A stretch of DNA of 64,000 nucleotides from Prauserella aidingensis (GCF_024171865.1 NZ_JAMTCN010000001.1:62001-126000); one strand, 5' to 3'; shown: positions 20,001-34,300, numbered from the stretch's first letter. Notes: a model not told the origin generated them from the sequence alone. A program made the numbers and translations.

Positions 20001-23000
20001 ACCTGCCGGTCCCGGAGGCCGGGCGTCGGATCTCGCTCCCGCTGTACCCCTTCGCCGAGGAGCGGTACTGGATCGACGCCGCACCATCGCGGGACCGGGT
20101 GACGGTGAGCCCGGAGGACCCGATTCTGCGGGACCACGTCGTACACGGCGTCTCGTTGCTGCCGGGTACCGCCTGCCTCGAACTCGTCCGCGCAGCCGCT
20201 GCCGGCCGGGGGCGTGGCACCGTCCGCGGTCTGTCCAGTGTGACCTGGGGCAGTCCCGTCACCGTCGATTCCGGGCCGGTTACTCTGCGCATCGAGATCG
20301 GTGAGGGCCACCGCGCCCCGTTCGAGTTGCTCGGCGACGGCGGTCGGAGTCATGTCAGGGGCCAGGTCGAATTCGGCGACCCGGCCGAGGACGACGCCCC
20401 GGCATCGATCGACCTCGACGCCGTGCGCGGTCGATGCCGGGACACGTGGGATCGCGACGAGATCGCCGACATCTACCGCATGTCGGGGTTCGCCTACGGA
20501 CCCGCCTATGAGGTCATCGACCGGGTCCACGCGGGACCCCACGAGGCGCTCGTCAGAGTCGGGCGGCCCGCCACCGAGCCCGGTGCCACGGGCGGTGGGA
20601 TGCTGCATCCCACCCGGCTGGACGGGGCGCTGCGGGTGTGTCATTGGGTCGGCGGCGCGTTGTCGCCCGACCCGGCGATCCCGTTCGGCCTCGGTTCGGT
20701 GCGGTTCCGCGGGCCGCTTCCGGACGAATGCTGGGCCCACGCGGTCCGGCGGCCCGGCACCACCGCGGACCGGCTGCGCTACGACGTCACGGTGACCGAC
20801 GCCGAGGGCCGCGAGGTGCTGCGGGTCGACGATCTGGCGCTGCGCGCACCGGTGAAGGACGACGAGGCCGCCGGAATCGGGATCACCTGGTACCAACCGC
20901 GGTGGCGCCCGGCGGCTCCGGCCGGTCCGGTCGCGCCTGCGCCGACGTTGCTGGTGGGCTCGGCTTCCGGCCTGTCCGTGGACGGGCCTTGGCAAGCGAT
21001 CCGCACCGTCTCCGGCCCCGGGGACCTCGCGGCGGCCGTGCGTGCCACAGAGGGGCCGCTGGACCTGCTGTTGGGCTGGGGGCTGGACGCGGCGGACGCC
21101 GAGCACGGCGTGCTGCCCGTACTCGCGGCAGCCCAGGCCGGTGCGGGCCGTCGCATACGCTGCGTGGTCCTGTCCCGTGACGACGGCGCTCCGCCGCACG
21201 AAGCGGTCGCGGGGTTCGCCCGTTCGGTACCGCGCCACTTCCCGTGGTTCGGGATCGTGACGGTACGCGTCGGCGAGGGCGTCGATCCGGTGCGGGCAGC
21301 CGTCGCATCCTTCGGCGCACCCGCCGGGACCGAGCTTCGGCACACGTCAGAAGGACGTCACGTGCGTGTCCCGGAGCGCGTCCCCGATCTTCCCAGAGGT
21401 GCCGCGCCCCTGCGGCGGGCCGGTGTCTACGTGATCACCGGCGCGACGGGAGCGTTGGGCCGGTGGCTCTCCGGAGAGCTCGCGGTCCGCTTCGCTGCGA
21501 AGCTCGTCCTCGTGGCGCGTGGCGCGGAGAGCCACGGCGAACTGGCCGACCGTGTTCGCACCCGCGGGGGAGAGGCGCTGCTCGTGTCCGCGGACGTGTC
21601 CGTCGCGGCCGATGCCGGGCGTGTGGTCGCCGCAGCGACCGAGCGGTTCGGTGAGCCGGACGGGGTGTTCCACCTTGCCGGTGCCGCGGACGACGCCTCG
21701 CCGCTCGACATCGCTCCGGACCGGTTCCTCCTTGGTATGGCGGCGAAGGCGGAGGGCGCCGCCCACCTCAGTGCGGCGATCCCCGACACGTCGCTGTTCG
21801 TCGTGTTCTCCTCGCTCGCCTCCCTCATCGGTGATTTCGGTGGAGCCGGGTACGGCACGGCGAACCGATACGCCGACGCGGTAGCACTGCGCAGGCCCGG
21901 CGGCATCACGATCAACTGGCCATTGTGGACGATCGGCGGGCTGGACGAGGAACTCGACGACTCCCAGTGGGAGTCCTACCGTGCGACGGGACTCGAGCCG
22001 TTCGACGCGGCCGTCGGATGGCACGCCCTGGAACAGGCTCTGTCCTCGGGCCGGTCGTGGCTCGTCCCCGTGCTCGGCGACCCGGCCCGGGTCGATGCGA
22101 CGTTCCGTGCCGCGACGGGTGGCGCGGCCGAGGACGGTGCAGCGGAGCACGGTGCAACGGATGACGGCGCGGCGGACGACGGCGCGGCGGCAACGGACAC
22201 CGCGTGCCGTACGGGCGCGGCCGGTGTGTCGGCGCCGGTGCCCGCTGTCGCGGCCTCTACCGTCGGCCTCGACGGCGGGGAGGACGAGCACCTGCGCTCG
22301 GCCGCACTGCGGATTCTTCGTGAGAGGCTCTCGAACGTCCTCAGGGTTCCGGCCCATCGGATCGGCGATCACGACACGCTGGACCGGTTCGGTATCGACT
22401 CCGTGCTGATCATGGAGCTGAACGCCGAGCTCGCGAAGATCGTGGGCGACGTGCCGCCGACGTTGTTCTTCGACCATCGGACACCGGCAGCGGTAGCCGA
22501 CCACCTGGTCTCCGCATACGGCGACCGGTTGGCCGAGTACGCGCGGCCGGCGGCGGGCGGGCCTGCGGTCGCCCCTCCTGCCGTGGAACCGGGACCGGGG
22601 GACGCTCCCCGCCGGGATGCCGGGGCGCGGGCCGTCCCGCGGGAGGACGCGGCGACGGTGCCCGGCGCCGCCCGTGTCCCGCGGGGCGCGGTGTCGGGAA
22701 TGACTGGCCCCGCCGGCGCGTCCGACGACGGGGACGTCGCGATCATCGGCATGAGCGGGCGGTACCCGGGAGCACGCGACCTCGACGAGTTCTGGGAGGT
22801 GCTCCGCGACGGTGCCGACTGTGTCACCGAGGTGCCTGACTCTCGTTGGGACGCCGACGCGGACTACGACCCCGACGGCCGCGGCCCCGGTTCGATCACG
22901 GGCCGCTGGGGCGGCTTCCTGTCCGAGGTGGACACGTTCGACTCGCGGTTCTTCCGGCTGTCCCCGTTGCAGGCCCGCACCATGGACCCGCAGGAGCGGC

Positions 23001-26000
23001 TATTCCTCGAGACGGCGTGGGCCGCGCTCGAGGACGCCGGTTATCCGCCGTCGCGGTTACCTGCTGCACACCACGCGGACGCAGGGCTGGATGTGGGCGT
23101 GTTCGCCGGGGTGATGTGGGGCGACTACGCGACTCTCGCCGCCGAGGAGACATTCCGGGGAAACCCGGTGTCGGTGCCTGCCAACCGCGCCTCGATCGCG
23201 AACCAGGTGTCGTACTTCGGCGACTTCCGCGGTCCCAGCCTCACCGTCGACACGGCGTGCTCCTCGTCACTGGTCTCGCTCGTCATGGCAGTGGAGAGCC
23301 TGCGGAGGGGCGAGTGTTCCTATGCGATCGCCGGTGGCGTGAACGTTCTCGCGCACCCGTTGAAGTACGTGAACCTGAGCCGCATGAACATGCTCGCCGC
23401 GGACGGCCGGTGCCGCTCGTTCGGAGCGGGCGGAACCGGTTACGTCCCCGGTGAAGGTGTGGGCGCAGTGTTGCTGAAACCGTTGACGGCGGCCGTCGCC
23501 GACGGGGACCGGATCCATGCGGTCGTCAAGGCGGGCACCGTCAACCACGGAGGCCGCACCAACGGCTACACCGTGCCGAATCCGGCGGCCCAGCAAGCAC
23601 TGATCGAACGGACGCTGCGGTCGCGCGGCCTCGATCCGGCGTCGATCGGTTACATCGAGGCACACGGTACCGGAACGGCGCTCGGAGATCCGATCGAACA
23701 CGCGGCGCTCGAGCGCGTGTTCGGCGGCGACGGAGAGCCGGTCGGGGGCCGTGGTCTCGGGTCGGTGAAATCGAACATCGGCCATCTCGAAGGGGCTGCC
23801 GGTATCGCGGCCCTGACCAAGGCCGTGCTCCAGTTGCGGAACCGCACGCTGGCACCGTCTTTGCACTCCGCCGAGCCGAATCCGGAGATCGACTTCTCCC
23901 GTTCGCCGTTCGCCGTGCCGCAGCGACCCACGGCATGGCCCGCGCCGCCGACCGGCGGTCCGCGGCGCGCCGGTGTCAGCTCGTTCGGAGCGGGCGGTAC
24001 CAACGCGCACGTCGTCGTCGAGGAGTACCCGGATGAGCGCGTCGCGCCGGAATCCGGTGCGCCGGAACTGGTCGTGCTGTCGGCCCATACCGAGGAGCGG
24101 CTGCGCGAGTACGCGCGCCGCGTCGCCGCGGCGCTGACGGGACCGCTCGCGCTGGCCGACATCGCCCACACGTTGCGCATCGGCAGGACGCCGATGCGGC
24201 ACCGGCTGGCCTTCGTGGCGCGATCGACGGGGGAGGCGGCCGAGGAGCTGCGCGCGTTCGCCGACGGGCGGGGGTCCAGTGAGATCGTGGTGGGCGATGC
24301 CTCGGCGGCGACCGCGCTCGCCGACGTGTTCGCGGGTACCGCGGCCGGCGACGAGTTCGTCCGAGGACTCGCCGGAGAGGGCAGGTCCGATCGGCTCGGC
24401 CGGCTATGGGTGTCCGGAGTGGACCTCGACTGGAGTGTCCTGCCGCCGCGCGATGTACCGCCGCGGGTGGTGTCGCTGCCGACCTACCCGTTCGAACCCG
24501 AACGACACTGGATCACGCGGATGTCCGACCCGGCGGGCACATCGGTGCAGGCGCTGGTGGTCCGGCCGGACGACCCGGTGGTCGCCGACCATGAGGTCGA
24601 GGGTGAGCGACTCCTGCCCGGCGTTGCCCACGTCGGGTTCGCCGCGCGTGCACTGGCGGGAGGCGAGGGCCGTGACGGAGCGTTCGTCGTCGAGGACGTC
24701 CGATGGGTCGCACCCGTCGTGGTCGGTTCGCGGCCCGTCCGGCTCGAGCTCGAACGGCGGGATCCGGGCGAGGACACGGCCTACGCGCTGCGTGCCGGAG
24801 GCCGGGTCTGCTCCACCGGTACGGTACGAGCCCCGCGGAGCGAACCACGGTTCCCGGTGGACGTGGCCGCCGTGGAGCGCCGGTGCACGCGCGTCGTCGA
24901 GGCGTCCGAACTGTACGCACGGCTGCGCCGGCAGGGGCTGCGGTACGGACCGTTCTTCCGCCTGGCCGAGCACATCCGGGTAGGCGACGGCGAGGTGCTG
25001 GCGAGGATCCGGGCCGATACCCGCACTCCGGCCGAGTACGCGGTGCATCCGGGATTGTTCGACGCCGCACTGCACGTGCTCGCCGCTGTGGTGGCCGACG
25101 ACGACGGCCCGGTCCTTCCGTTCGCCGCGGAGCGGATCGCCGTGCACGGACCGGTACCGGAGGAGTGCCGGGTCCACGGCGTGTGGCGTGACGGTAGGTG
25201 TGACGTCACGGTCCTCGCCGACGACGGCACCGTGCTGCTCGGTGTGACGGGCCTGGCGTTGCGGGCGCGTCCGGCGGCCGCCCCCGACTTCGTGTACGTC
25301 CCCGGGTGGACGCCGTCACCCGTGTCGACCCCGAGCGACCGGTCCGGCCGGCCGGTGCTCGTCGTCGCCCGCGAGGAGGACAGCGAGGTGGCGGAGCGTA
25401 TCGCGGCCGGCCATGCCGGATCCGACGTCGTCCGCATCGCTCCCGGGGAGCCCGCCACCGCGTTCCGGACCCTGCCGGGGGCCGCCGACGGACTGCTGTA
25501 CTTCGTCGGACCGGTCCTCGGGGCAGGGAACGAGGAGGGCGACGAGGTCACCCTGGCGTTGTTCGAGCTGCTGGCGGAGCTGCGCGATCACGGCCTGCTC
25601 GGAGGGTCGCTCGGAGTGAAGGTGGTGACGGCGGACACGTGCACCCTCGGCCGGAACGGCGAGGTGCGGCCCGTGGCGGCCGGCCTGGCGGGTCTGGCGA
25701 TGGCGCTCAACGCCGAACGTGACGCGACATCGGCGATCGTCGACGTACGGCGTTCCGACGTCGTGGCCGATGTGGCCGCCGTCGCCGAGGCGATCGTCGC
25801 GGAACCGCTCGTGCCACGGGCGCGGCAGGTGCTCCTGCGTGCGGGCGTGCGTTACACCCGCACGCTGCGCCGGCTCCTGCTCGGCCGTCCCACCACGCCG
25901 GCGTTCCGCGAGGAGGGCGTTTACCTGGTGGTCGGAGGCCTCGGCACCATCGGCTTCGACACGGCGTTGCACCTGGCACGTCGGTATTCGGCGCGCTTGC

Positions 26001-28321
26001 TCCTCACGGGACGGGGCCCGCTCGACGAGCACAAGCGCGCCCGGATCCGGACCCTCGAAGATGCGGGTGGTCGTGTGCACTACGTCGCGGCGGACGTGAC
26101 CGACCCGCATGCGGTCGCGGACGCCGTGGCCACGGCCGAAAACCGGTTCGGTGCGCTGCACGGGGTGATCGACTCCGCGATGGTGCTCGTCACCACGGCT
26201 TTCGGCGAACTCGATCACGACGGGTTCGTGTCGGCGCTCCGGGTCAAGTCGGAGGGGACACGCGTGTTGTGCCGCGCCGTGGCGGACAAGCCCCTCGACT
26301 TCCTGGTGTTCTACTCCTCGGGCGTCTCGTTCCACGGGAACCAGGGCCAGGCCGGGTACGCGGCGGGCAGTGCCTACCAGGACGCCTACGCGGCCGCATT
26401 CGGCGAAACGGCGCCGTTCCCCGTCAGGACGATCAACTGGGGCTTCTGGCACGACGGCGGTGACGACGACCGGCGACGCACGCTCGCCCGGCTGGCGAGC
26501 TCCGGAATCGAACCGATCGGGGCAACCGAAGGTATGCGGGTCCTCGAGTACGCCCTCGCAGGACCGGCACCGCGCGTGCTCGCGACGAAGGCCGACCGAC
26601 TTGTGCTGTCCGGCCTCGGGGTGGACGCCGACGTCACGCTCGAGAGCGACGCGGTGGCCGACGTCGCCGATCGCGTGCCCACTCCCGAGATCACCCAGGA
26701 CCGGGCCGCGGTAGCGGCGATCACCTCGCAGCAACGTGCCGATCGCGCGCTCGACGTCGCGACGGCACACGTGCTCGCCGGTGTCCTCCGGGAGCTCGGC
26801 ATCGAACTGGTACCGGGCGCACGGTATCCGCGTGCGGCGCTCGCCGGCCGCGCGGGCGTCGTCACGGAGCATCGTGAGCTGTTCGCCGCGGCATTGGATC
26901 TGCTGCTGCGGCATGGGCTGTTCCGCGAACATCCCGGATCCGAACCCGGTGGGAGCGAGCTCGAGGTCGTCGAGTGGGTCGATTCCGTCGACCCGCAACG
27001 ACCCCTCGCGGATGTGACCGCCGAACACCCGTCGGCACGCGCGGCGGCGCCACTGCTGGCCCGGTGTCTCGGCGCACTGCCGGACGTCCTCCGCGGCAGA
27101 CGCGACGGTGTCGACGTGCTGTTCCCGGACGGCTCGACCGTTGACGTCGCGGGTTTCTACCAGGCGAACGCCGTCATGGAGCAGTACAACGCGCTGCTGG
27201 GTGCATTGTTGCGCGACATGGGCGCCGATCGGGAGCTTCGGGTTCTCGAAGTCGGCGCGGGTACGGGCGCCACGTCGCGGGCGGCGTTCGCGGCGGCGTC
27301 CGACCGAATGCGTTACACCTACACCGACCTCTCCTCGAGTTTCGTCCGGCACGGCCGCAGGGAGTTCGGTGGCGTCGCCGGCGTCGAGTTCCGGCCCCTG
27401 GACATCGAGCGCCGACCGGGTCAGCAGGGCTTCGATGCGGTCTACGACGTGGTGGTCGCGACCAACGTGCTACATGCCACCCGCAACATCGCAACCACGT
27501 TGGCCCACATCAAGGAGCTGCTCGTGCCGGGCGGGGTCGTGGTCGTCAACGAGGGCATTCGGCCCGCCTCGTACCTGACCTTCGTCTTCGGCCTCACGAG
27601 TGGTTGGTGGGCCGCCGACGACCGGGCGATCCGGCTGCCCGCCTCGCCCGTGCTGGACGCGGCCCGCTGGCGGGACTCGTTGTCCGCGGCCGGTTTCACC
27701 GGCGTCACGGAGCTGGCGCTGCCCCGCGAACCCGCCGACCAGCGACTGTTCGTGGCACGGTCCGACGGAATACGCAGGGCGGCCGGTGAGGCATCGCCCC
27801 GCTCCGACGATACGGAACCTGCCCGGGACCATCCGTCGACGGCACGGCACAACGCATCGGAGTGTGCCGGCGGTGAGGGCGCGGCGTCGCCCGAGGCGGC
27901 GGAGGCGCACGTGACCGCGATCCTGGCCCGGGTGCTGGAGCTGCCGGAAGAGCGGCTCGCCCGGGACGTCACGTTCGGCGAGTACGGCGTCGACTCGCTG
28001 GTCGCGCTGGAGTTGACGAAGGCTCTCGAGACGGAGTTCGGGCCGTTGCCCGCGACGCTGTTGTTCGAACACCCGACCATCGCGCGGCTGGCGGAGCATC
28101 TGCACACGGACCGGCGGCCACGATCCGGGCACCAGGACGGCAGGGAGACCGACGTTTCGGCGCAGGCGCCCGCCCCGCCGGAGCCGTCGTCCACTGTGGA
28201 CAATCCGGTACCCGGAGGGCTTCGCGCGGCCGTCGACCGCCTCTCCGACGCGGAGGTCGACCGGATGCTCGGGATGTTGTCCGGCCTTGCCGCCGGTGAG
28301 AAGAAGGGCGAGACCGCATGA
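14036..28321 (+). CDS. PKS gene B: trans-AT modules 2-4
   Basis: A 4761-residue type I PKS with no AT domain. Residues 1-33 are a charged coiled-coil docking helix ([19 protein letters not shown]) like those of cis-AT PKSs. Module 2: KS (34-459; Cys206, His341, His380), DH (His627, Asp782), KR (Tyr1211, LDD), ACP (Ser1374). Module 3: KS (1436-1855; Cys1605, His1740), DH (His2034, Asp2196), KR (Tyr2606), ACP (Ser2789). Module 4: KS (2898-3320; Cys3075), DH (His3519, Asp3676), KR (Tyr4108), C-methyltransferase (about 4235-4600; motif [10 protein letters not shown] at 4403), ACP (Ser4654). KS domains 3 and 4 have trans-AT features such as VDTMCSSS and HPxKY. Each KS is followed by the long linker ending in P(T/L)YPF. 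The C-terminus ([16 protein letters not shown]) looks like a trans-AT four-helix-bundle docking motif. Product: three further ketide extensions, each reduced and dehydrated, the third C-methylated. The start overlaps gene A by 11 bp; the stop overlaps gene C by ATGA. Confidence 0.93.
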   Translation: MADETELVAYLRKATTKLHAARQRLREVTEATREPVAIVAMGCRFPGGVRGPEDLWTLVDRGTDAVTELPADRGWDLETLLAPQPGTPGRTYSTAGGFLDDPYRFDAAFFGISPREAAAMDPAQRLLLEVSWEVLERAGIDPGALRGSDTGVFVGSMGGEYGPRLQDADEEAAGYLLTGRSLSVASGRLAFRYGWHGPAITVDTACSSSLVAVHQAVRSLRSGECDLAMAGGATVLTSPGVFVEFAQQQGLSRDGRCKSYADGADGTGWAEGAGLVLLERLSDARERGHPVLAVVRGGAVNSDGASNGLTAPSGPAQERLVRAALTDARIGPDDVDVVEGHGTGTRLGDPIEVEALRAAYAGRASTEPLWLGSLKSNIGHAQAAAGVGGLMKTVMALRRGVLPRTLHVDEPSSEVDWGEGPVALLTEARPWPDRGRPRRAAVSAFGISGTNAHLVVEEAPDPADADDTDGERPWPVVLSASSPEALRRRADELAEHVRSHPELRLPDIAYTLATGRARLRHRRAFVAEDRDDLLRALAAESLSTQSRPSHDGEYGALCRAFEAGDDVNWPGVFEGAPVRSVVLPTHPFDTPRYALPGERSQYGAPGTVTEQTRAVTLTGTEPYIAGHRLRGVPVMPAAAAMLTGLSAVRVLQDGGTTAPVEATLSGVRFAATCDVDAPRAVMITARADGGFALRGSGGELYCAGTASTVPTPLSADAAPGVPDGAGSLLGTDDCHALLAAGGLEHGPGLRTLRAVRVSGADATGELEPPMASGFEVDVAVLDTAIQVAAVTALHPVRAGTLLVPTAVGTVTMTGSLSAAATVTARVSHGDGVFDARVRLHDAEGGVVADLDGLELRIVGDGGPALVTREWVADPGDPAAGELDGPCLVFGQAALRVHGTLVRVTEAAAFRKLDSARYELDPARDEDYTRLLEALAEDGIDPGHVVHSWLRDATPGVPSDRDLDRGVRSLVHLARALASRGGRTRIVVAHGGSPAALGLDGLARSLEAEDRRIRMSLVDGPDDVLPYEFTCDDPIVRYRDRVRQVRRYRSAPRDSRPLRVRHGGVYVITGGAGALGLEIADGLAARGDVHLVLTGRSAEPPPEAGAAIDALSLRARSVRYRAVDVIDETQMVDLVAELRRELGPVAGVVHAAGVLDDALLDDLTAERLDAVLAPKLRGAAALQAALTGESLDFLAFFTSVAGVTGNAGQAAYAYANAVLDAVAEERADGDRDGGTVAIAWPRWLDGGMRQHASAAAELETRFGIGALSTPDGVGAFAAAIGAGLPLSLVVPDDPAATIEALNGATLHRVAAAEPSCTVQNGRCADPEPRVVPEAAAKPDVASVRGLIRELVAEQTRLPLRDVDDTAPLDRYGLDSLMITRVSVELEDRFGVAIDKTVFYEYQTLAELAAHIEAVHGSVHIEPVAPEPATEPAKEPGSGAVAIIGVSGSYPGARDLATFWENLWTGRNCVSEIPPQRWDPWAAFDPEAGTPGHTYSRWGAFLDDVAAFDPLFFGISPREAELMDPQERLFLQTSWHAVEEAGYRASALARRAVGVYVGAMHAHYQLYGVDAMRSGEPVPGSSYASIANRVSYSLDLHGPSVAVDTMCSSSLTALHMACSALRSGECELAIAGGVNVTSHPYKYVYLSQGRFLSTDGRCRAFGAGGDGYVPGEGVGAVLLKPLDRALADGDHVHGVITGHAVAHGGRTNGYTVPNPDAQRRVIAAALDAAEVAPSDVSYVEAHGTGTSLGDPIEIAGLAKAYAGAGRIAVGSVKSGIGHLESAAGIAGLTKVLLQFRYGKLAPSLHADDLNPEIDFDRTPFVVQREAEDWPAPAAGPRRAALSSFGAGGVNGHVVVEEPAPVEKGRTAVVEQRTEPMVFVLSAREDDRLRAYAARMAAFLASATAELADVAATLISGREPMQHRLAVVTGSGAELVHALDEFAAGRSTPCVVHGTATVHNTATAPGAGLVPGVGPDTTEPKTLADAWIAGADLPVPEAGRRISLPLYPFAEERYWIDAAPSRDRVTVSPEDPILRDHVVHGVSLLPGTACLELVRAAAAGRGRGTVRGLSSVTWGSPVTVDSGPVTLRIEIGEGHRAPFELLGDGGRSHVRGQVEFGDPAEDDAPASIDLDAVRGRCRDTWDRDEIADIYRMSGFAYGPAYEVIDRVHAGPHEALVRVGRPATEPGATGGGMLHPTRLDGALRVCHWVGGALSPDPAIPFGLGSVRFRGPLPDECWAHAVRRPGTTADRLRYDVTVTDAEGREVLRVDDLALRAPVKDDEAAGIGITWYQPRWRPAAPAGPVAPAPTLLVGSASGLSVDGPWQAIRTVSGPGDLAAAVRATEGPLDLLLGWGLDAADAEHGVLPVLAAAQAGAGRRIRCVVLSRDDGAPPHEAVAGFARSVPRHFPWFGIVTVRVGEGVDPVRAAVASFGAPAGTELRHTSEGRHVRVPERVPDLPRGAAPLRRAGVYVITGATGALGRWLSGELAVRFAAKLVLVARGAESHGELADRVRTRGGEALLVSADVSVAADAGRVVAAATERFGEPDGVFHLAGAADDASPLDIAPDRFLLGMAAKAEGAAHLSAAIPDTSLFVVFSSLASLIGDFGGAGYGTANRYADAVALRRPGGITINWPLWTIGGLDEELDDSQWESYRATGLEPFDAAVGWHALEQALSSGRSWLVPVLGDPARVDATFRAATGGAAEDGAAEHGATDDGAADDGAAATDTACRTGAAGVSAPVPAVAASTVGLDGGEDEHLRSAALRILRERLSNVLRVPAHRIGDHDTLDRFGIDSVLIMELNAELAKIVGDVPPTLFFDHRTPAAVADHLVSAYGDRLAEYARPAAGGPAVAPPAVEPGPGDAPRRDAGARAVPREDAATVPGAARVPRGAVSGMTGPAGASDDGDVAIIGMSGRYPGARDLDEFWEVLRDGADCVTEVPDSRWDADADYDPDGRGPGSITGRWGGFLSEVDTFDSRFFRLSPLQARTMDPQERLFLETAWAALEDAGYPPSRLPAAHHADAGLDVGVFAGVMWGDYATLAAEETFRGNPVSVPANRASIANQVSYFGDFRGPSLTVDTACSSSLVSLVMAVESLRRGECSYAIAGGVNVLAHPLKYVNLSRMNMLAADGRCRSFGAGGTGYVPGEGVGAVLLKPLTAAVADGDRIHAVVKAGTVNHGGRTNGYTVPNPAAQQALIERTLRSRGLDPASIGYIEAHGTGTALGDPIEHAALERVFGGDGEPVGGRGLGSVKSNIGHLEGAAGIAALTKAVLQLRNRTLAPSLHSAEPNPEIDFSRSPFAVPQRPTAWPAPPTGGPRRAGVSSFGAGGTNAHVVVEEYPDERVAPESGAPELVVLSAHTEERLREYARRVAAALTGPLALADIAHTLRIGRTPMRHRLAFVARSTGEAAEELRAFADGRGSSEIVVGDASAATALADVFAGTAAGDEFVRGLAGEGRSDRLGRLWVSGVDLDWSVLPPRDVPPRVVSLPTYPFEPERHWITRMSDPAGTSVQALVVRPDDPVVADHEVEGERLLPGVAHVGFAARALAGGEGRDGAFVVEDVRWVAPVVVGSRPVRLELERRDPGEDTAYALRAGGRVCSTGTVRAPRSEPRFPVDVAAVERRCTRVVEASELYARLRRQGLRYGPFFRLAEHIRVGDGEVLARIRADTRTPAEYAVHPGLFDAALHVLAAVVADDDGPVLPFAAERIAVHGPVPEECRVHGVWRDGRCDVTVLADDGTVLLGVTGLALRARPAAAPDFVYVPGWTPSPVSTPSDRSGRPVLVVAREEDSEVAERIAAGHAGSDVVRIAPGEPATAFRTLPGAADGLLYFVGPVLGAGNEEGDEVTLALFELLAELRDHGLLGGSLGVKVVTADTCTLGRNGEVRPVAAGLAGLAMALNAERDATSAIVDVRRSDVVADVAAVAEAIVAEPLVPRARQVLLRAGVRYTRTLRRLLLGRPTTPAFREEGVYLVVGGLGTIGFDTALHLARRYSARLLLTGRGPLDEHKRARIRTLEDAGGRVHYVAADVTDPHAVADAVATAENRFGALHGVIDSAMVLVTTAFGELDHDGFVSALRVKSEGTRVLCRAVADKPLDFLVFYSSGVSFHGNQGQAGYAAGSAYQDAYAAAFGETAPFPVRTINWGFWHDGGDDDRRRTLARLASSGIEPIGATEGMRVLEYALAGPAPRVLATKADRLVLSGLGVDADVTLESDAVADVADRVPTPEITQDRAAVAAITSQQRADRALDVATAHVLAGVLRELGIELVPGARYPRAALAGRAGVVTEHRELFAAALDLLLRHGLFREHPGSEPGGSELEVVEWVDSVDPQRPLADVTAEHPSARAAAPLLARCLGALPDVLRGRRDGVDVLFPDGSTVDVAGFYQANAVMEQYNALLGALLRDMGADRELRVLEVGAGTGATSRAAFAAASDRMRYTYTDLSSSFVRHGRREFGGVAGVEFRPLDIERRPGQQGFDAVYDVVVATNVLHATRNIATTLAHIKELLVPGGVVVVNEGIRPASYLTFVFGLTSGWWAADDRAIRLPASPVLDAARWRDSLSAAGFTGVTELALPREPADQRLFVARSDGIRRAAGEASPRSDDTEPARDHPSTARHNASECAGGEGAASPEAAEAHVTAILARVLELPEERLARDVTFGEYGVDSLVALELTKALETEFGPLPATLLFEHPTIARLAEHLHTDRRPRSGHQDGRETDVSAQAPAPPEPSSTVDNPVPGGLRAAVDRLSDAEVDRMLGMLSGLAAGEKKGETA
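14135..18295 (+). other. Module 2: KS-DH-KR-ACP (no AT)
   Basis: All KS, DH and KR catalytic residues are visible (Cys206, His341, His380; His627, Asp782; Tyr1211 in YAYAN). The KS itself resembles cis-AT KS domains, while the AT is missing, which suggests that the module was converted from cis- to trans-loading. An enoyl product is expected. Confidence 0.8.
18341..22555 (+). other. Module 3: KS-DH-KR-ACP (trans-AT type)
   Basis: The KS has the trans-AT style VDTMCSSSL and SHPYKY motifs. DH His2034 and Asp2196 and the KR YGTAN motif (Tyr2606) are intact. An enoyl product is expected, extending the polyene. Confidence 0.8.
22727..28135 (+). other. Module 4: KS-DH-KR-MT-ACP (trans-AT type)
   Basis: Catalytic residues of KS (Cys3075), DH (His3519, Asp3676) and KR (Tyr4108, with Ser instead of Asn four residues later) are seen. 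A C-methyltransferase with VLEVGAGTG follows the KR, the usual trans-AT way to add an alpha-methyl branch. An alpha-methyl enoyl product is expected. Confidence 0.8.
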
Positions 28322-31300
28322 CCGTGCCGTTCGAACCCGTCGGCGACAACGGGAACACCCCCGCCGACCGCCGCGAGCTCCTCGCGCGCGTGCTTGCCGA
28401 CCTGGGTGCCGTCGTCGACCCGCCCGCAGACATCGCGATCATCGGTGTCGCCGGCCGTTTTCCGCTCGCCGAGGACGTCCAGTCGTTCTGGAGCAACCTG
28501 CGCGCAGGCCGGGACTGTGTGCGGGAGGTGTCACCCGGTCGGTGGCGCGCCGACGAGCACTTCGACCCCGCGGGCTCGGCGGGGCGCAGCTACAGCAAGT
28601 GGGCGGGCTTCCTGGACGACGTGGACGCCTTCGACCCGCTGCTGTTCCGGATCTCTCCCGGTGACGCCGAGGACATGGATCCCCAGGAGCGGCTGTTCCT
28701 CGAGACGGCGTGGACGGCCGTGGAGAACGCCGGCTACCCACCGCGTGGATTGGCTGCCGCCGACCCGGTCGGCGTGTTCGCAGGCGTCATGAACAACGAT
28801 TACGAGTGGATGGGCGGTGAGGCCGCTGCTCGGGGAGTGCACTCGCACGCCCGGTCGAACCACTGGTCGGTGTCGAACCGGGTGTCGTACACGCTCGATC
28901 TCCACGGGCCGAGCATGACGGTCGACACGGCGTGTTCCTCCTCCCTGACCGCGATCCACCTCGCGATGCAGAGCCTGCGCTCCGGTGACTCGGCGGTGGC
29001 GATCGCGGGCGGGGTGAACCTGATCCTGCATCCCGCGCACCTGTGGCACCTCTCCGACCGGCAGATGATCTCACGCGGCAGCTGCAACCGGACGTTCGGT
29101 GCCGATGCCGACGGTTTCGTCGACGGCGAGGGCGTCGGTGCCGTCGTGCTGAAGCCACTGCGTACCGCGGTCGAGGACGGCGACAGGGTGCTCGGCGTGC
29201 TCCGGGGATCGGCCTTGAACGCGGGCGGTCACACCAGCGGCTACACGGTGCCCAATCCCGACAGTCAGGCGGAGGTCGTCGCGACGGCGTTGCGGCGGGC
29301 CGGAGTCCGCGCCGACGAGGTCGGTTACGTCGAGGCACACGGTACGGGCACTCCGCTCGGCGACCCGATCGAGATAGCCGGACTGCGCCGGGTGTTCGGC
29401 GGCCTGCCGGAGGGCACCGTGCCGCTGGGGTCGGTGAAGTCGACGATCGGGCACCTCGAGTCCGCCGCCGGTATCGCGGCGCTCGCCAAGGTGCTGGCAC
29501 AGTTCGGCGACGACACGATCGCGTCGTCGCCGCACGCCGAGCCGCTGAACCCGGAGATCGATCTGCGCGGGACTCCGTTCCGCGTCCCGGCGGAGGCGGA
29601 GCCGTGGCCTGCCCGGGTCGTCCACGGCGTGCGGAAACCGCGGATCGCGGGGATCAGCTCGTTCGGCGGCGGCGGAGCGAATGCGCATCTCGTCGTGTCG
29701 GAGTACCTGCCCGAGGTCGACGACCGCCTCCCCGCCGACCCGGCGCCCCAGCTCGTCACCGTGTCGGCTCGAACGGGCGAACGGCTCCGCGTGCTGGCCG
29801 GGAGACTGGCCGACTTCCTGGCGGGGCCAGCAGGGCAACCGGCCGTGCCGACGTGGCAGGAGGGCCGACGGGAGGCGGCGCAGGCCGTCGCCGATGTCCT
29901 CGGGGTGGACCCGGACGACATCGACCCCGATGTCGACCTTCGTGACTACGGTGTCGGGCCGACGGAATGGACCCGCCTCACAGCACGGACGAACGGCAGG
30001 TTCGGCCTTCCACCCGAACTACCGCCGGGCACGTCGGTGGCGGAGTTGGCGCGCCACAGCGCGCGTGCGACGTCGGCTCAGCCTGCGCCGGGCCCCGAGC
30101 TCGCCGACGTGGCGCACACCCTCCGCAGCGGCCGCACCGCGATGGCGTCCCGGCTCGCCCTGGTGGTCCCGGACGTCGCAGCGTTGCGGGATGCGCTGCG
30201 AGCCGTCGCCGAGGGGCGAACGCCGGCATGCATACATGTGACCGGTGAGGCCGAGGGCTCGCGGGCGGAGTCCGGGGCGGATGTCGCGGACGCCGTGGGC
30301 GCGGCACCCACGGCCGCCGACCTGCCTGCGCTGGCGCGCCTGTGGGCGCGCGGTGCCGACGTCGACTGGTCACGGATGCCCGTGACGCCGGGAAGCCGTC
30401 CGCCGCGGCGGATCGCCCTGCCCACGTACCCGTTCGAACGGAAACGGTTCTGGATCCCGACTCCGACGCCGGCGGCCCCGGGGGCTGTGGAGGAGACGGC
30501 TCCGCTGGGCCGGTACGCGCCGCGTTGGCGCCCGGCCGGACCGGTCGGTCCTGCTCCGGAGCCGACGGGGTCGGTGCTGGTGCTGGCTCCGCCGGAGGCC
30601 GCGCAGCTGGCCGAGGCGGTCGCCGCGGCGGCCCCGGGAGCGAGCGTGGTCTGGCTCGACGGTCGCGGTTCGGCAGTGGAACGGCCATCCGGTGTCGACA
30701 CGGTGGTCCACCTCGGAGGCGTGCGGCAGCCGGGCCCCGCGCCGTCCGCCTCGGAACTGGATCGTGGAGCCTGCTCGGTGTTCGCACTGCTCACCGAGGT
30801 TCGTCCCCGTTCATTGCGGCTGGTCACATCGGATGTGCATTCGGTCGGGGACACGGACGTCGAGGCCGGTGGAGGGGGAAACCCGATCGGTGCGGCGGTG
30901 CACGGCCTCTCCCAGGTCGTCGCCGCCGAATTCGCCGGGGTCGCGGTGTCGTGTGTGGACGTGTCGGTCGCGGATCCTCTGGCGGATCAGGCAGCGGCCG
31001 TGCTGGCCGCGCCTGCGCACGACCGTGGGAGAGCGGTCGTCGTCCGGGGCGGGCGCAGCTACACGCGCACCCTGGAGCGCGTCACCGGTGGTGACGGCAT
31101 GGCGTACCGCGACGGTGGCGTGTACGTGATCGTCGGCGGCACGGGTGGAATCGGCCGACGGCTCACCCGGCAACTCGTCGAGCGACACGGGGCGACCGTC
31201 GTGTGGCTCAGCCGTCGCGTGCCGGACACGTCGGAGGCTGCCGAGATCGAGGAGCTGTGTGCCCGCGGCGGCACGGTCGTGCACGAGCGGGTCGACGTGA

Positions 31301-34300
31301 CCGACGCACCGTCGGTGCGCAACACCATGGCGGATATCCGCAGCCGTTTCGGAGTCGTCCACGGTGTCTTCCACGCCGCGATGACGTTCGACGACCGGCA
31401 GATCGAGCAGCTCTCGGGCGCGGAGTTCCGCGAGGCGCTCGCGGTCAAGGTCGACGGGGTGCTCGCGCTCGACGAAGCGCTGTCCGGGCATCGTCCCGAC
31501 TTCCTTGCTCTGTTCTCGTCGGCGGGTTCGTTCGGCTCCAGCTCCGGTAACAGCGCCTACACCACGGCGTCGGCGTGCCTGGATGCGCTCGGGCGGTATC
31601 TCGACGGCGTTCGCGACCACCCGGTGCGTGTGATCAACTGGGGGTACTGGGGAGCTGTCGGATCCGGTGCACGGCAGGGACTCCCCGAGATATTCCGGGC
31701 GCTCGGCATCGGTGCGCTGACTCCGGGTGAGGGACTCGGAACACTTCCGGACGTGCTGACCGGCGCGGAGCCGCAGGTCATGGTCATCCGTGCGGAACCG
31801 GCGGCGCTCGGCGCGCTGTTCGACGAGCCCGCCACGGGCGCGCTGGCTGCGGTGACCGGCCGCGTCAACACCATGCCGTCCGACCGGGACGGAACCGGCC
31901 GCGTGCTCGCGGCGTACGCCGAGCTCGAGCCGGTCGTGCTTCGTGGGATCGTCGGCGTGCTGTCGTCGATGGGTGCGTTCGCACGCGGCGACACGATGTC
32001 CGAGACGGAGATGGCGGACGAACTGGGTGTGGCCTTCGCTCACCGGAGGCAGTTCACCGCGCTGGTGCAGTTGCTCGCGACGGCCGGTCATCTCGTTCGC
32101 GACGGCGACACACTACGTTCGTCCCCCTCGTTCGCCGAGACGGTGCGCTCCTGGGGCGCTGCACGAGTGGACGGCGAGCTCGGCCGGCTGTCGGAGACGT
32201 ATCCCGAGGTGGCCTCGACGATCCTGCCGGTCCGCCGGTTCCTGGCCTCGTACGCCGAGGTGCTGCGAGGCGAGGTCGGTGCCACGGAGATCCTGTTCCC
32301 AGGCGCGTCGCTCGAGCTCGCGGTCGGGTTCTACGAGGGCAACCCGGTGACGGACCACTACAACGACGTGATGCGCGACGTCGTCCTGGAACGACTGCGA
32401 GCGCGGGAGGGTGACCCACTCTCCGTCGTCGAGCTCGGCGCCGGTACGGGAGCCACGACGGAGCGGGTACTGCCCGCGCTCGACGGCGAGGCGGCGCGCG
32501 TCCGGTACGTCTACACCGACGTGTCGCCGCGGTTCCTCGAGCACGGCCGATCCCGATTCGGGGGCAGGTCGCATGTGGACTTCCGAATTCTGGACCTGCG
32601 CGGCGACGCGGCCGACCAGGGTTTCGCACCGGCGAGTCACGACGTGGTGTTGGCGACGAACGTCGTGCACGCCACGCCCGACCTGCTCGCGACACTGCGG
32701 TCGATCCGTGGGCTGTTGCGCCCGGGCGGCTGGTTGGTGCTCAATGAACTCACCACGGTGCGTCCTTCGGTGACCGTTGCCGGGGGAGTGCTCGACGGCT
32801 GGTGGTCGTTCCAGGACGCCGAGCACCGCATCGCCGATGCGCCGCTCGCCGAACCCGGAACGTGGACACGGTTGCTCCGTGAAGCCGGCTTCGACGAGGT
32901 CGTCAGCCTGGGGACCGGCGCCGACCTGGGACAGACAGTGCTGGTCGCGGCGGCCGGAGCCGGTGCCGTGGGACCTGCCGGCTCTGCCGGTGCCGCGCCG
33001 CACGCACGTGCCGGGACCCCAACGGGCAGTGACGGCGTCGGCGATGTGGATGCCGAATTGCGTGACCTGGTCGAGCGGGCGCTGAAGCTGGACGAGCGCA
33101 TCGATGCGAGCAGGCCCCTCGCCGACTACGGATTCGACTCGCTGACCGGGATGCAGGTCGTCAACGAGATCGCCGAACGGTACGGCGCCGAGCTGCGGCT
33201 CGTGGATGTACTCGAACATCCGACGCTGACGGCGCTGAGCGCGTACCTGGCCCGGACGGGGGTGACCTCGGCGCCCGCCGGTGAGGAGTCGGGCGTCTCG
33301 CAGTCCCCGGCCCCACCGGCAACGGCCGAGCCGGATCCGGGTGCGCCCTCGGCGGGACCGGAGTGGTATCCGATGTCCGAGGGCCAGCGCGCGCTGTGGA
33401 TCGTCGAACAGACGGCGCCCGGGAACGCCGCCTACAACTTGCCGATCGCAGTGTGGCTGGACCCGGCTACCGACCTCGAGGCCGTGCGGACCGCGTTGGA
33501 GGACCTCGTCGCCCGCCACCCGGCCCTGCGCACCACCTACGGCAGCGCGAGCGACGGGACACCGATGCAGTGCGTCCACCCCTCGATGCCCATGGAGTTC
33601 GAGGTCGGGCGCATGTCGGAGGCCGACGCGGGCCGGCTCTCCGAGAGGCTGCGAGGCAGTGTCCGCAAGCCCTTCGACCTGGCCACGGGTCCTCTTCTGC
33701 GCGCCGGCGTCTGGACAGTGCCGGACGGACGACACGCGTTGCTGATCACGGTGCATCACGGCCTGTTCGACGGCACGTCGATCGCCGTGCTGCTCGACGA
33801 GTTCGCCGACGCCTATGCAGCGACCACGGGACGTTCCCGGAGACCTCGTGGCAGACCGGCGGCGGAGTACCGCGACTTCGTCGACTGGCAGCGGTCGATG
33901 CTCGACGGTCCTCGCGGTGCTCGGCTGCGGGAGTTCTGGCAGGCGAACGTCGTCGACGCCGAACCGCTCAGGATCGCCACCGACCGACCTCGTGCGGAGG
34001 TGCCGTCACTGGACGGCGCGAGCACCGAGCACGTTCTCGACGCGGCGTTGCTCGACAGGGCGAAACACTGCGCGGCGGCGGCGGGCGTGTCGGTGTTCAC
34101 CGTGCTGCTGACCGCATACCTGGTGACCCTCGAACGGCACGGCACACAACGGCGGCTCACCGTCGGTACCCCCGTCGCGGGGCGGCCCGAAAGCCGGTTC
34201 GCCGACACGATCGGGTACTTCGTCAACCTGGTACCGGTCACCGTCGAATGCCGCGAGGACGACACCTTCGCGGAGTTGTTGGCACGGACGAGAAGTGCCG

